A DNA stretch of 64,000 nt, taken from NCBI RefSeq assembly GCF_040681875.1, contig NZ_JBFAZP010000001.1, forward strand, positions 868,001-932,000, read 5' to 3'. Made by a program: the position numbers and the translations under genes. Positions 25,910 through 33,796 of this stretch are shown here, piece by piece (position 1 is the first letter of the stretch; every line of letters begins with the position of its first letter). The DNA comes from Longispora sp040681875 (GTDB taxonomy: Bacteria > Actinomycetota > Actinomycetes > Mycobacteriales > Micromonosporaceae). The notes beneath the pieces were generated by a model that was not told where the DNA came from, made no database searches, and saw only the letters and a program-made list of their open reading frames with translations.

Positions 25910-26251
25910 ATGCCCATCGCCCAACTCACCGCTACCGCCCTCGGTACGCTCGCCACCCTGAGCGCCGCCGATCGGTTTCGGGTCAGTTGTCTGCGTCTGG
26001 ACGGTGGTGGGGCATTCGTGTACTGGATGACCGCGGGCGAGACCTACCGGATCGAGCACGACGGCGTCGACTGGGCCGTGACCGGTGGCGAGTGGTTCAC
26101 CCCGGGCCGGACCTACCGGCTGCGCCGCGCCGGACTGCCGGTCGGCGCGCTGCCCACGGCCCCGCACGGCCGGGTCACCCTCCGCCCCGGCACGGTGTAC
26201 GAACTCCGCGCCACCTCCCCCACCCGCTGGACCCTGTACGTCCTCGACTGA
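25910..26251 (+). CDS. Small protein of unknown function, divergent from LysR
   Basis: 113 residues, no signal peptide or membrane segment. Mostly beta-strand-like (GAFVYWMTAGETYRIEHDGVDWAVTGGEWFTPGRTYRLRR). I do not recognise a family. A strong ribosome binding site, TAGGAGG, precedes ATG 25910. As the divergent neighbour of a LysR gene it is the most likely target of that regulator. Confidence 0.65.
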   Translation: MPIAQLTATALGTLATLSAADRFRVSCLRLDGGGAFVYWMTAGETYRIEHDGVDWAVTGGEWFTPGRTYRLRRAGLPVGALPTAPHGRVTLRPGTVYELRATSPTRWTLYVLD

Positions 26252-26290
26252 CCCACCCACCCGGCCGACCACCCCTCACCGGCCGGGCGA

Positions 26291-26351
26291 CGACGGCTTC
26301 CGGGCCGGTGCCGCGTGGTCGGCCTGACGCGACCCGCCCCGGAAGCCGTCG
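26291..26351 (+). terminator. Long inverted repeat, possible terminator
   Basis: CGACGGCTTCCGG (26291-26303) and its exact complement (26339-26351) form a 13-bp stem, extendable by one inner pair, with a loop of about 35 bases. It lies 40 bp after the small gene. The rest of the gap up to 26508 shows nothing. Confidence 0.45.
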
Positions 26352-26508
26352 CGCTGCCCGGCCCCGGCCCCTCGCCCACCGCGCGGTCGACTATGCGACA
26401 GCCGGACCGGGATCCGCACGCGAAAGCCGACAAAGCCCGACCCCGCGACATTGACAGGCGTGCGCCGGTGACCGAGGCTGCGGTGGCCTCTCACCGCTTG
26501 GAGACCCG

Positions 26509-27084
26509 ATGCGCCCCTCCCGCCGTTCCCTCCTGACCGTGCTCGCCGCCGGCCTGCTCGCCCTGCCGGCGCTGACCGGCTGCGAGGGCGACCCCGCGGG
26601 CGACCCGACGGTCAACGCGTCCGCGAAGACCGGCCCGGACGCCACCGCGCCGGCCGCCGCCGCGTTCGACCCGTGCAAGGTGCTGACCGTGGCCGACGTG
26701 GGCGCGATCCTCGGCGGCACGGTGACGATGAAGGAGACCCCGGGCGGCGGCTGCCAGTTCGACCAGGACGACCCGCGCGCGCCGTCCTTCGGGATCACCA
26801 AGGCCATGCCCGCGGACCAGGGCGGCGGCATCGCGAGCTCGAAGCTCGGCGCGGAGGGCACGATCGACGGCAAGGCGGAGACGCTGTCCGGGGTCGGCGA
26901 GGCGGCCTACGTCGTGGTCGGCAAGGGCATGGCGATCCCGACGGAGTCGGTGCAGGCGGCCGGGGGCGTGCAGGTGAAGGGGCAGCTGGTCGACGTCGTC
27001 CTGGCCCAGGGCAGCAAGCTGCCGGCGGACCGGGTGACCAAGATGCTCAAGGATGTGCTGGCGCTGATCGCCGCCAACGCCTGA
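26509..27084 (+). CDS. Secreted lipoprotein (DUF3558-like)
   Basis: 191 residues with a lipoprotein signal: basic start, LLTVLAAGLLALPA, lipobox LTGC with acylated Cys at about 25. The mature part (FDPCKVLTVADVGAILGGTV...GGGCQFDQDD) resembles actinobacterial DUF3558-type lipoproteins and carries a Cys pair likely in a disulfide. No SD of note; the ATG follows GGAGACCCG. Envelope role unknown. Confidence 0.75.
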   Translation: MRPSRRSLLTVLAAGLLALPALTGCEGDPAGDPTVNASAKTGPDATAPAAAAFDPCKVLTVADVGAILGGTVTMKETPGGGCQFDQDDPRAPSFGITKAMPADQGGGIASSKLGAEGTIDGKAETLSGVGEAAYVVVGKGMAIPTESVQAAGGVQVKGQLVDVVLAQGSKLPADRVTKMLKDVLALIAANA

Positions 27085-27090
27085 CCTGCG

Positions 27091-27150
27091 GGGCACCGCC
27101 CGATCCAAGGGCACCGCTTGGTCCAGGGGCACCGCTTGGTCCAGGGGCAT
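27091..27150. repeat. 18-bp tandem repeat, about 3 copies
   Basis: Units at 27091-27108 (diverged), 27109-27126 and 27127-27144 (identical, GGGCACCGCTTGGTCCAG) plus a partial copy. It lies just after the lipoprotein stop. Confidence 0.85.
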
Positions 27151-27229
27151 GCGTCGCGCCCCGTGGTCCGGCGTCGACGCGGATGACGGCCGCCGGGGAA
27201 ATCACTCGGCGGGTGGCGGGGCGCCGCCG

Positions 27230-27235
27230 TACAGT
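27230..27235 (+). promoter_or_regulatory. -10 box of the alaS-like operon leader
   Basis: TACAGT exactly six bases before ATG 27242, the arrangement of leaderless promoters in actinobacteria. The upstream -35 region has no good match. Confidence 0.5.
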
Positions 27236-27241
27236 CGGGGG

Positions 27242-27301
27242 ATGAGAAGTCACGTCACCGCGGCCGCACGAGCTACCAGCTCGTCGGTCGTCGCTGCCTG
27301 A
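27242..27301 (+). CDS. Alanine-rich leader peptide upstream of the alaS-like gene
   Basis: A 19-codon ORF starting at the predicted transcription start. Six of 19 codons are Ala: a run of three at codons 7-9, one at 11, and the last two before the TGA (product MRSHVTAAARATSSSVVAA). It precedes, by 108 bp, a gene related to alanyl-tRNA synthetase, the expected layout of an attenuation peptide sensing charged tRNA-Ala. The ORF is short and its translation is predicted only. Confidence 0.55.
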   Translation: MRSHVTAAARATSSSVVAA

Positions 27302-27313
27302 CCCTCCCCATCC

Positions 27314-27400
27314 CCGGCGACCGGAAGCGGTTCGCCGGCGCCCCCTGACCTGTTCACGGCCGTGCCAGCGGTCACTTCCGGCTGCCCCGCCACCGGAAGG
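27314..27400 (+). promoter_or_regulatory. Alternative RNA structures controlling the alaS-like gene
   Basis: Three mutually exclusive pairings can be drawn. Hairpin 1 is CCGGCGA (27314-27320) with TCGCCGG (27332-27338). CTTCCGG (27375-27381) can pair with CCGGAAG at 27393-27399, which covers the ribosome binding site GGAAGG (27395-27400). It can also pair with an identical CCGGAAG at 27321-27327 in the loop region of hairpin 1. A ribosome stalled on the leader peptide could shift this balance. The pairing is seen in sequence; function is inference. Confidence 0.5.
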
Positions 27401-27409
27401 CCCACCGCC

Positions 27410-28582
27410 ATGGACACCCAGGAAACCCTCGACACCTTCATCGGGTACTACCGCGAGCACGGCCACCACCGCCTCACCGGCAGCAGCCTGCGCCCGCCGC
27501 CCGGCGACCCCGTCCTGTTCACGACGTCGGGGATGCACCCGCTCACCCCGTACCTGGAGGGCCGCCCGCATCCCGGCGGTACCCGGCTGGTCAACGTGCA
27601 ACGCTGCCTGCGCACCACGGACCTCGACGAGGTGGGCGACGACACCCACCTGACCGTCTTCGAGATGCTCGGCTCCTGGTCGCTCGGCGACTACGACGGC
27701 CCGACGAGCCTGCGCTGGGGCCACGACCTGCTCCGGTACGGGTTCGGCGTCGACCCGGGGCGGATGCACGTCACCGTGTTCGGCGGCGACGACCAGGTCG
27801 GCCCCGACACCGGGTCCCTCGCCACCTGGACGGACCTCGGGGTGCCCGTCGAACTGACCCGGGACGACAACTGGTGGTCCAACGGGCCGACCGGTCCGTG
27901 CGGGCCGGACTCCGAGATCTTCGTGTGGACCGGGGACGGCCCGCCGGAGGGCACCCCGACCGGCGACCCGCGCTGGGTGGAGGTGTGGAACCACGTGATG
28001 ATGCGGTACCGCCGGCACCCCGACGGCAGCCTCGAACCCCTCGTGCAGCGCAACGTGGACACCGGCATGGGCCTGGAACGGATGGTCACCGTGCTCCAGG
28101 GCCACCGGTCCGTGTACGGGTCCGACGGGTTCGAGCCGTGGATGACCCGGATCCCCCGGCTCTGGGACCTCGACGGGGAGTCGCTGCGGATCGTCTGCGA
28201 CCACCTGCGCTCCGGCATCGTGGTGCTCGGCGACGGGATCCGGCCGTCGAACACCGGCCAGGGGTACGTGCTCCGCCGGCTCGTGCGCCGGGTGCTCACC
28301 CGGCTGTGGCGCGGTGACGGGTCCCGAACGCTGTCGGACCTGCCGGACACGCTGATCGGCCACACCCTCGACCACTTCGGGCAGGAGGTGGGGATAGGAC
28401 CCGTCCGAGGGGTACTGCTCGACGAGGAGCGTCGGTTCCGGGAGCTGCTCCGCAGGGGGCGGCCCGTGGTGGACCGGCAGCGGAGGCGCGGGCCGCTGCG
28501 GGAGGAGGACTTCCGCTACCTGCACGACACGCACGGGCTGCCCCGCGAGCTGGTGACGGGGCTGCTGTCGGAGCTGGAGTAG
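27410..28582 (+). CDS. Stand-alone alanyl-tRNA synthetase-like catalytic protein
   Basis: 390 residues, covering only the class II aminoacylation core and the start of the tRNA-recognition part of AlaRS; full AlaRS is about 880. Conserved blocks: FTTSGMHPLTPYLEG, QRCLRTTDLDEVGDDTHLTVFEMLGSWSLGDYDG, DNWWSNGPTGPCGPDSEIF, VEVWNHVMMRY and VDTGMGLERMVTVLQG. The editing and C-Ala domains are absent. ATG 27410 has GGAAGG at nine bases. It could charge tRNA-Ala, act on another carrier, or be a stress-induced spare; the genome's full alaS is not in this window. Confidence 0.85.
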   Translation: MDTQETLDTFIGYYREHGHHRLTGSSLRPPPGDPVLFTTSGMHPLTPYLEGRPHPGGTRLVNVQRCLRTTDLDEVGDDTHLTVFEMLGSWSLGDYDGPTSLRWGHDLLRYGFGVDPGRMHVTVFGGDDQVGPDTGSLATWTDLGVPVELTRDDNWWSNGPTGPCGPDSEIFVWTGDGPPEGTPTGDPRWVEVWNHVMMRYRRHPDGSLEPLVQRNVDTGMGLERMVTVLQGHRSVYGSDGFEPWMTRIPRLWDLDGESLRIVCDHLRSGIVVLGDGIRPSNTGQGYVLRRLVRRVLTRLWRGDGSRTLSDLPDTLIGHTLDHFGQEVGIGPVRGVLLDEERRFRELLRRGRPVVDRQRRRGPLREEDFRYLHDTHGLPRELVTGLLSELE

Positions 28583-28591
28583 GCCACGGAC

Positions 28592-28698
28592 CGCCCCGGT
28601 CGCGGGTGCCGGACGGGGCGGGCGTGCGGGGTGCCCCGGTGGCGGTGGCCGGACCCGGGTGGGCCGCAGGGGTCGCCCCGGTCGCGGGTGCCGGACGG
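28592..28698. repeat. 25-bp direct repeat, 82-bp period
   Basis: The same 25 bp (beginning CGCCCCGGTCGCGGG) occurs at 28592-28616 and 28674-28698, just after the alaS-like stop codon. Confidence 0.8.
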
Positions 28699-28780
28699 AC
28701 CGCTGCCGCGCGTCGCCCCGGGAACGGGTCGCCGGGCCGGGGCGGGCGGCCCGGGCGGCCCTGGGTGGGGGTTCCCGTTC

Positions 28781-28821
28781 GGGCCGCCCTGCCCCGGCGC
28801 CGTGCCCGGGCAGGGCGGCCC
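28781..28821. terminator. Bidirectional terminator between alaS-like and GDT1-type genes
   Basis: Perfect 14-bp stem (GGGCCGCCCTGCCC/GGGCAGGGCGGCCC), 13-base loop, between convergent genes. Confidence 0.7.
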
Positions 28822-28880
28822 GGAGGTGTGCGGGCGGTCCGGGGCTGCCAGGCGGCGTACCCGGAAAAAGGGGTTCGGGG

Positions 28881-29450
28881 TCAGAGGAGGGCGTTGGCCG
28901 CGCGGATCAGGAGGACCGTGCCGAAGACCGCGAACAGGACCGCCGCACCGAGTTGGATGGTGCGTTGCGGCAGGCGGCGGCCCAGGTGGTACCCGATGAG
29001 GATCGCCAGGCCGTCCGCCGTGATCATGCCGGCCGTGGCCCCCGCCCACACGGCCACCGGGTTCTCGCCCGCCGCGAGGGTCAGGGAGGCCAGCATCGTC
29101 TTGTCGCCCAGCTCGGACAGGAAGAACGTGGTGGCCACGCCCAGCAGCACCCGGCGGCCCAACGGCCGGGCCTCCTCCTCGCCCTCGGGCTCCGGGCGCA
29201 GCGACCAGGCCGCGAACCCGAGGAACGCCAGGCCGCCGGCCAGCGAGATCCACGCCGTGGGCAGGGCCAGGCCGAGGCCGTAGCCGACCCCGACGGAGAC
29301 GGCGTGCACGCAGGCGGTGGCGGCGGCGATCGCGCCGAGCACGGGCCAGGCCCGGTACCGGGCGGCGAACGCCATCGCGGTCAGTTGACTCTTGTCGCCC
29401 ATCTCGGCGAGGAAGATCGCGCCGAAGGACAGGGCGAGGGCGGTGAACAC
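28881..29450 (-). CDS. GDT1/TMEM165 (UPF0016) family Mn2+ exporter
   Basis: 189 residues, six predicted membrane helices, and the two signature motifs of the family: EMGDKSQL (about 15-22) and ELGDKTML (about 110-117), separated by a hydrophilic loop (RPEPEGEEEARPLGRR). Members export Mn2+ or Ca2+. GTG 29450 has AAGGA nine bases upstream. A yybP-ykoY riboswitch precedes it, which supports Mn2+ as the substrate. Confidence 0.92.
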   Translation of the reverse strand: MFTALALSFGAIFLAEMGDKSQLTAMAFAARYRAWPVLGAIAAATACVHAVSVGVGYGLGLALPTAWISLAGGLAFLGFAAWSLRPEPEGEEEARPLGRRVLLGVATTFFLSELGDKTMLASLTLAAGENPVAVWAGATAGMITADGLAILIGYHLGRRLPQRTIQLGAAVLFAVFGTVLLIRAANALL

Positions 29451-29519
29451 GTGGAGGGTTCCTTCCGGTCGACCGGACCGGAGACACGCGAGACTCCGAC
29501 CCGGCAGCGAACTGCCTGA

Positions 29520-29616
29520 GTCGAAGGTCTCGCCCACCCGGTCACCGACCGGGCCGTGCGACCGGGCGAGGATCCGCCAGTATGTCGACCGCACGTGTGG
29601 GGGCTACTCCCCTTCG
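29520..29616 (-). ncRNA. yybP-ykoY manganese riboswitch
   Basis: Read on the minus strand, the leader contains AAGGGGAGTAGC (29614-29603) and GAGACCTTCGA (29531-29521), the two conserved cores of the yybP-ykoY aptamer. GC-rich arms lie between them, including CCCGGTCGGTGACCGGG. A further self-complementary stretch (CCGGTCGACCGG) lies just before the GDT1 ribosome binding site and could be the expression platform. This RNA class binds Mn2+ and turns on exporters. Confidence 0.85.
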
Positions 29617-29800
29617 CTGGACCGACCCTACCGGGTACGGCGCGCGGTTCCCCAGCCCGCGCGGGACGGATCACACTCCGGACCCTTCTGCGCGGATTCC
29701 CCCCGTTCAGCGGGGCGGTCAGGCCTTGCCTCACTGTGTAACATTCCCAATACGGACCGTTCCCAGGGCAGCAGTCGACATTCGTCGCGCGGGAGGCGTC

Positions 29801-30052
29801 ATGTACTACACGATCGAGCGCTGCGAACTCGCCGAGGTCAGGCGCGGAGTGCCGTCGGAGTACCGGCTGTGGCGCCCGGCCTACAGCTCCCTGACCACCG
29901 GGGACGCCCACCCCCGACGCCTGGCCGCCGGGGTGCTGGAGAACTATCTGCGGGTCACCGGCGCGGCGCCGGAGACCGTGCGGGTGTCGGTCAGTTCCGG
30001 AGCGGTCGCGTTGTGCGTCGTGCACGGTGAGGTCCACGGGGACGGTTCCTAG
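29801..30052 (+). CDS. Small protein of unknown function
   Basis: 83 residues, beginning MYYTIERCELAEVRRGV, soluble, no recognised domain. GGGAGG four bases before ATG 29801 supports translation. It is divergent from the riboswitch-controlled gene. Confidence 0.6.
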   Translation: MYYTIERCELAEVRRGVPSEYRLWRPAYSSLTTGDAHPRRLAAGVLENYLRVTGAAPETVRVSVSSGAVALCVVHGEVHGDGS

Positions 30053-30283
30053 GCCTGGCCGGAGACGACGGCCGGAACCTGGCCGGCATGCGATTCCGAT
30101 GGCCCGGGCGGCGAGTTGGCCGCAGGGCCGGGCTGCCCCCGGGCGCCATCCGTGACCGGGGCGGTCTCACGCGCGACCAATGACCGGGCGGGGCTGGCCG
30201 ATCGGTCCGCGGGCGCGGCGGACCGGGCACTTGCGCGGGTCGGCGATCATCAGGGCACGTACCCCCGATGATCTGGAGTGTGC
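30053..30283. other. Gap with no feature seen
   Basis: About 230 bp between the small gene and the lipoprotein gene. TGGAG just before 30284 is the ribosome binding site of the next gene; I see no convincing terminator or promoter in the rest. Confidence 0.4.
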
Positions 30284-30589
30284 ATGACCGCGTGGCGCCT
30301 CGTTCTCCTCGCCGGAGCCGTCCTGACCCTGGCCGGCTGCGGCGCCGATCCCGCGCCGTCGACCAGGCAGCCGGTGTCGGTGCCCGAGGGCTACACCGAG
30401 ACGTACACCGCCGTGCCGACCTATCCGACGTCCACCGTGGTCGGCACGCCGTCGCCCACGCCGTCGCCGACCTACCCGACGGTCACCCCCACCCCGCCCG
30501 GCCGGGGCGGAGTGACGACGACCGTCAAGCAGACGACGTACAGCCGCCCGCCGCAACCGCCGGCGCCGCGCACCACCCGCCGGCGTTAG
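30284..30589 (+). CDS. Short proline/threonine-rich lipoprotein
   Basis: 101 residues: signal LVLLAGAVLTLAGC with lipobox LAGC, then an unstructured Pro/Thr-rich tail (VPTYPTSTVVGTPSPTPSPTYP) ending in basic residues (TTRRR). Such tails often span the cell wall or carry O-glycans. TGGAG lies five bases before ATG 30284. Function unknown. Confidence 0.65.
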   Translation: MTAWRLVLLAGAVLTLAGCGADPAPSTRQPVSVPEGYTETYTAVPTYPTSTVVGTPSPTPSPTYPTVTPTPPGRGGVTTTVKQTTYSRPPQPPAPRTTRRR

Positions 30590-30618
30590 TCCCCACGGTC
30601 TCCGGGCACGGTGGCGCC

Positions 30619-30698
30619 GGGCGGTTCGGCCCCGTCCCGTGCCCTGCGGTCCATGTCAGGGCGGTTCGGCCCCGTCCCGTGCCCTGCGGTCGAGGTCA
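30619..30698. repeat. 40-bp tandem duplication including a stop codon
   Basis: Two 40-bp units (30619-30658 and 30659-30698) share 33 identical bases from GGGCGGTTCGGCC onward and both end in GTCA. In the second unit, TCA (30696-30698) is the stop codon of the minus-strand gene. Confidence 0.9.
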
Positions 30699-31571
30699 GG
30701 GCGCGGCGGCCTCGTCCGGGGACACCGCGCTGACCGTGAACGGCGGGCCGGCCCTGCCGGACCGGTCCGCCATCAGCTGGGAGTTCACCAGGTAGAACCG
30801 GCCTTCCAGGTACGCCACCGTCGTCGGGGTGTCCGCCGCCGGCCGTTCCAGCCGGCCGACCAGTTCCCCGCCGCGCGCGTCGTCCGCCAACCGGAACGCG
30901 CTCAGGAAGAACCGGACCGCACCGTCGGGCTCCTCCACGTTGTCGCACGTGTACAACAGGCCGTCGACCAGCACCATCCCGTCGGCGGACAGGGCGAGCC
31001 CGCCCAGGTCCACCCGTTCGGCCGCCCGGGTCGCCACATCCACCCGCCACAGCACCTCGGTACCCTGCGCGGCCACCAGCAGGGTCGCGCCGTCGTGCAC
31101 GGCGACGATCCCGTTCAGGAACGGCGTCCGGTCCGCGTCGCCCAGGTCGACCCACTCCTCGGGCTCGCCGACCCGGTCCCCGAGCGCGCACCGCCACACC
31201 ACGGGCCGCTGGGAGTCCGTGACGTAGGCGTGGGCCCCGACGACACACACGTCGTTGAGCAGGGTACCGGCGTCCGTCGGCACCCGGACCCGGTCCACCA
31301 GCGCCCCGGTGGCCGTGTCGTAGCCGAACAGGTACCCGGTCTCCGAACCGCAGACCAGCAGCCGCCCGGAGTCGTCCACGGTCATGCCGAGCGCGCTCGT
31401 ACGACCGTCGGCCCCCGCCGGCTGCCAGACCTCCAGCTCGGGCGCGTCGATCCGGCCCCGGAAGATCGTGCCGTCCCGCGAGCTGGACACATAGAACGTG
31501 CTCCCGTCGGGGTCCCCGGCGATCCCCTCGGGGAAGACCGCCCCACCAGGCACTGTGTACTCCGTGATCAT
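30696..31571 (-). CDS. SMP-30/gluconolactonase-like beta-propeller protein
   Basis: About 291 residues with propeller repeats typical of the SMP-30/LRE group: PEGIAGDPDGSTFYVSSSRDGTIFRG, GMTVDDSGRLLVCG, LNDVCVVGAHAYVTDSQ, FLNGIVAVHDG. The metal-ligating Glu (PEGIA), Asn (LNDV, LNGI) and Asp positions appear kept. Lactone hydrolysis is possible but unproven. ATG 31571 has TAGGCT eight bases upstream; GTG 31577 is an alternative start. No signal peptide. Confidence 0.75.
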   Translation of the reverse strand: MITEYTVPGGAVFPEGIAGDPDGSTFYVSSSRDGTIFRGRIDAPELEVWQPAGADGRTSALGMTVDDSGRLLVCGSETGYLFGYDTATGALVDRVRVPTDAGTLLNDVCVVGAHAYVTDSQRPVVWRCALGDRVGEPEEWVDLGDADRTPFLNGIVAVHDGATLLVAAQGTEVLWRVDVATRAAERVDLGGLALSADGMVLVDGLLYTCDNVEEPDGAVRFFLSAFRLADDARGGELVGRLERPAADTPTTVAYLEGRFYLVNSQLMADRSGRAGPPFTVSAVSPDEAAAP

Positions 31572-31679
31572 GACCACCGAGCCTAGTCACCGTCGGCGGG
31601 CGACACGGCCGAAATACGGACGGTCGCCGGTTCCCATCGGGGCGACATGGGGGCGTGGACGCGGTGTCGGGCGGGGGGC

Positions 31680-32035
31680 CTGACTGCCCGTGGCGGGCGG
31701 GGCCGCCGGGCTGCCTGGCCCGACGGGCTGCGAGACCGCTGGCCCGCCGGGCTGCCGGACCGCCGGGCCACTGGGCTGTCGAGTTGCCCGGCCGACGGGC
31801 TACGGGTCTACCTGGCCCAACGGGTCGACGGGCCACTTGGCTGCCGGGTTCCCGAGCCGCCGGGCAAACTGGCCGTCGACCGCCGGGCCGCCGGGCTACC
31901 TGGCCCGACAGGCTACGGGACCGCTTGGCCCCTTGGCAGTCAGACTGCCGGGCGACAGGGCCGCTGGGCCGACGGACTACCGGACCGCTGAACAGCCGGG
32001 CCACTTGGCTGCCGGGCCGCCGGGTAAGTGAACCT
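31680..32035. repeat. Degenerate short-repeat island
   Basis: About 350 bp made of imperfect reiterations of CCGCCGGGCTGCCTGGCC- and GACGGGCTACGG-like words at irregular 10-25 bp spacing. All six frames are open in places, but the translations are low-complexity. The flanks (31586-31680 and 32036-32190) show no gene. Confidence 0.7.
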
Positions 32036-32199
32036 GCGGGCCCGATGCCGGCCGGGGCTCGCGGCAGGGCTCCTCAGCACAAGCCAGCCCCACCCGGCCC
32101 ACGTCGCCTGGCCCACGCACCGGCGTCGACGCGAAGTGTCCCGGGTGGGCCGGCATCACGCCCGAGGGCCCCTCGGGCAATTCCATAGCCGCGTTGGTT

Positions 32200-32232
32200 G
32201 CATACGTAGCGAACGCGTATATGCTTGGGTGC
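32200..32232 (+). promoter_or_regulatory. Promoter and dyad operator of the PadR gene
   Basis: TATGCT (32220-32225) lies seven bases before ATG 32233, so the mRNA is probably leaderless. An interrupted dyad ATACG...CGTAT overlaps the -10 box, the usual place for PadR autorepression. Confidence 0.5.
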
Positions 32233-32580
32233 ATGACAGACGGACCCCTGCGGGAACCCGCGTTCCTCATCCTCACCGCGCTGGCCGCCGAGCCCCAGCA
32301 CGGCTACGGCGTGATCGAGGACGTGCTGCGCATCTCCGACGGCCAGGTCAAGCTGCACACCGGCACGCTCTACGCCGTGCTGGACCGGCTCCGTTCGGAC
32401 GGACTCATCGAGGTGGAGCGCGAGGAGATCGTGCAGTCCCGCCTCCGCCGGTACTACCGGCTGACCGGCGCGGGCGCCCAACGCCTCGTCGCCGAGACCG
32501 CGCGACTCCGCCGGCACGCCGACGCCGCGGGACAGCGGCTGCGGCAGGTCGGGCTGACGTTCGGGGCGGGTGCGGCATGA
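32233..32580 (+). CDS. PadR-family transcriptional repressor
   Basis: 115 residues. Winged helix REPAFLILTALAAEPQHGYGVIEDVLRISDGQVKLHTGTLYAVLDRLRSDGLIEVE and a C-terminal dimer helix. Typical PadR length and motifs. Its TGA overlaps the next ATG (ATGA), so it is translated together with the membrane protein that follows, a common PadR-target arrangement. Confidence 0.92.
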   Translation: MTDGPLREPAFLILTALAAEPQHGYGVIEDVLRISDGQVKLHTGTLYAVLDRLRSDGLIEVEREEIVQSRLRRYYRLTGAGAQRLVAETARLRRHADAAGQRLRQVGLTFGAGAA

Positions 32581-33593
32581 GCGCGGCCCTCGAGGGTCGC
32601 TACCGCCGGCTGCTCGCGCTGTACCCGGCGGACTACCGGGCCGCGTACGAGGACGAGATGCTCGGCGTCCTGCTCGCCGGTTCGACCCCGGACCGGCGGT
32701 TCCCCGCCCTCGGCGAGACCATGAGCCTCGTGTGGTCCGCAGGGTGGCGGCGACTGCGGCAGCCCAGGTCAGGGACGCCCGACACCTGGTGGGGCGACGC
32801 CCTGGCGGCGGTGGGCGTGCTGGCCGCGATGCTGATGCTCGGCAGGCAACTGCGCCCGTTCAGCATGTCCGGGGGCTGGGCCATCATGGTGGGCCACCCA
32901 TTGCCCGCCCTGCCGGCCATCCACTGGCTCCGGGTGGCGTTCTGGGCGGCGATCGTCGTCGCGGTGCTGTTCCGCAGCCGGCGACTGGCGGCGGCCGGGG
33001 CGTGGGCGGCGGCGCTGGGCGAGCTGGTCTCGCTCGTGGTGCGCCAGGCCCCACCGGACCTGCCGCCCCTGGCCCTGGCCTGGCCGGTCGGCCTGACCGC
33101 GATCGTCGCGGTGGCGCTGAGCGTCCCGGGCGGCGCGCGCCGGGGCGTCGCCACGCTTCGCCGACGGGGGGTGGCGTTGTGCGCGGCGGCCGGGGCGCTG
33201 CTCGCGTTCGCGCCGCTGGTCGTGCCGGCACTGACCACGGTGGGCGTGGTCACCGTGATCCAGTCCGGCGAGTTCGTGGGGCTGGACGAGCGGTGGTTCC
33301 GCGCCGAGGCGGCGTCCTCGGGCACCCTCGTCCTGGCGCTCACCGTGTGGATGGCGGCGATCCTGCCGCCGCCCGTCCGCCGCAGGGCGCTGGCACTGTG
33401 CGCGCCGGCGGTCACGTTGTGGGCTGCCGCGCAGGTCGGGTCGGACCGGCCGTTCGGCGGGATCCTCCCGACGGCCCTGCTGTGGGGGCCGGGGCACTGG
33501 GTGCTGCTGGTCGTCGGGCCGTTGCTGGTCCTGGCCACGAGCGTGTTCCTGGTGTACCGCTCGGAGCGCGTCGCCCCCCGACCGACCGCCTAG
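32577..33593 (+). CDS. Multi-pass membrane protein co-encoded with PadR
   Basis: 338 residues. An N-terminal soluble helix (YRRLLALYPADYRAAYEDEMLGVLLAG) is followed by about eight hydrophobic helices. The start resembles actinobacterial PadR-linked membrane proteins with the RLLxxYPxxYRxxYxxE motif. No transporter signature. Coupled to padR by ATGA overlap; followed by a strong hairpin. Confidence 0.8.
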   Translation: MSAALEGRYRRLLALYPADYRAAYEDEMLGVLLAGSTPDRRFPALGETMSLVWSAGWRRLRQPRSGTPDTWWGDALAAVGVLAAMLMLGRQLRPFSMSGGWAIMVGHPLPALPAIHWLRVAFWAAIVVAVLFRSRRLAAAGAWAAALGELVSLVVRQAPPDLPPLALAWPVGLTAIVAVALSVPGGARRGVATLRRRGVALCAAAGALLAFAPLVVPALTTVGVVTVIQSGEFVGLDERWFRAEAASSGTLVLALTVWMAAILPPPVRRRALALCAPAVTLWAAAQVGSDRPFGGILPTALLWGPGHWVLLVVGPLLVLATSVFLVYRSERVAPRPTA

Positions 33594-33594
33594 C

Positions 33595-33628
33595 CTTCCG
33601 GCCACCGGGCGGGCCGGTGGCCGGGAAG
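33595..33628 (+). terminator. Terminator of the PadR operon
   Basis: 12-bp stem CTTCCGGCCACC/GGTGGCCGGGAAG with a one-base bulge and 9-base loop, right after the stop codon. Confidence 0.65.
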
Positions 33629-33709
33629 CTGCACCATGGGCCACCGGCACGGGGTGGCAGACCTGAGTAGCGGCTCCCGGACCACCGAAACCGCAGGTTC
33701 GACGGCCCC

Positions 33710-33796
33710 GTCCAGCCTCCCCAGGACCGCCTCACTGATCGTCGCCAACTGCTCGACCTGCTCGGGTGTCAACACGTCGAACAGGTGCCGCCGGAC
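33710..33796 (-). pseudogene. MarR C-terminal remnant
   Basis: On the minus strand about 28 codons read VRRHLFDVLTPEQVEQLATI and on through SEAVLGRLD, closely like the last helices of MarR-family regulators. Upstream, where the winged helix should be, the sequence is a low-complexity repeat (CTGACAGGCGGGTAG-like words at 33820-33870), so the gene is broken. The piece is too short to be sure of its origin. Confidence 0.5.

Noticed and set aside
29582..29800. Extended plus-strand N-terminus for the 83-residue protein
   Set aside because: The extension reads over the yybP-ykoY riboswitch; a strong GGGAGG sets the start at 29801.
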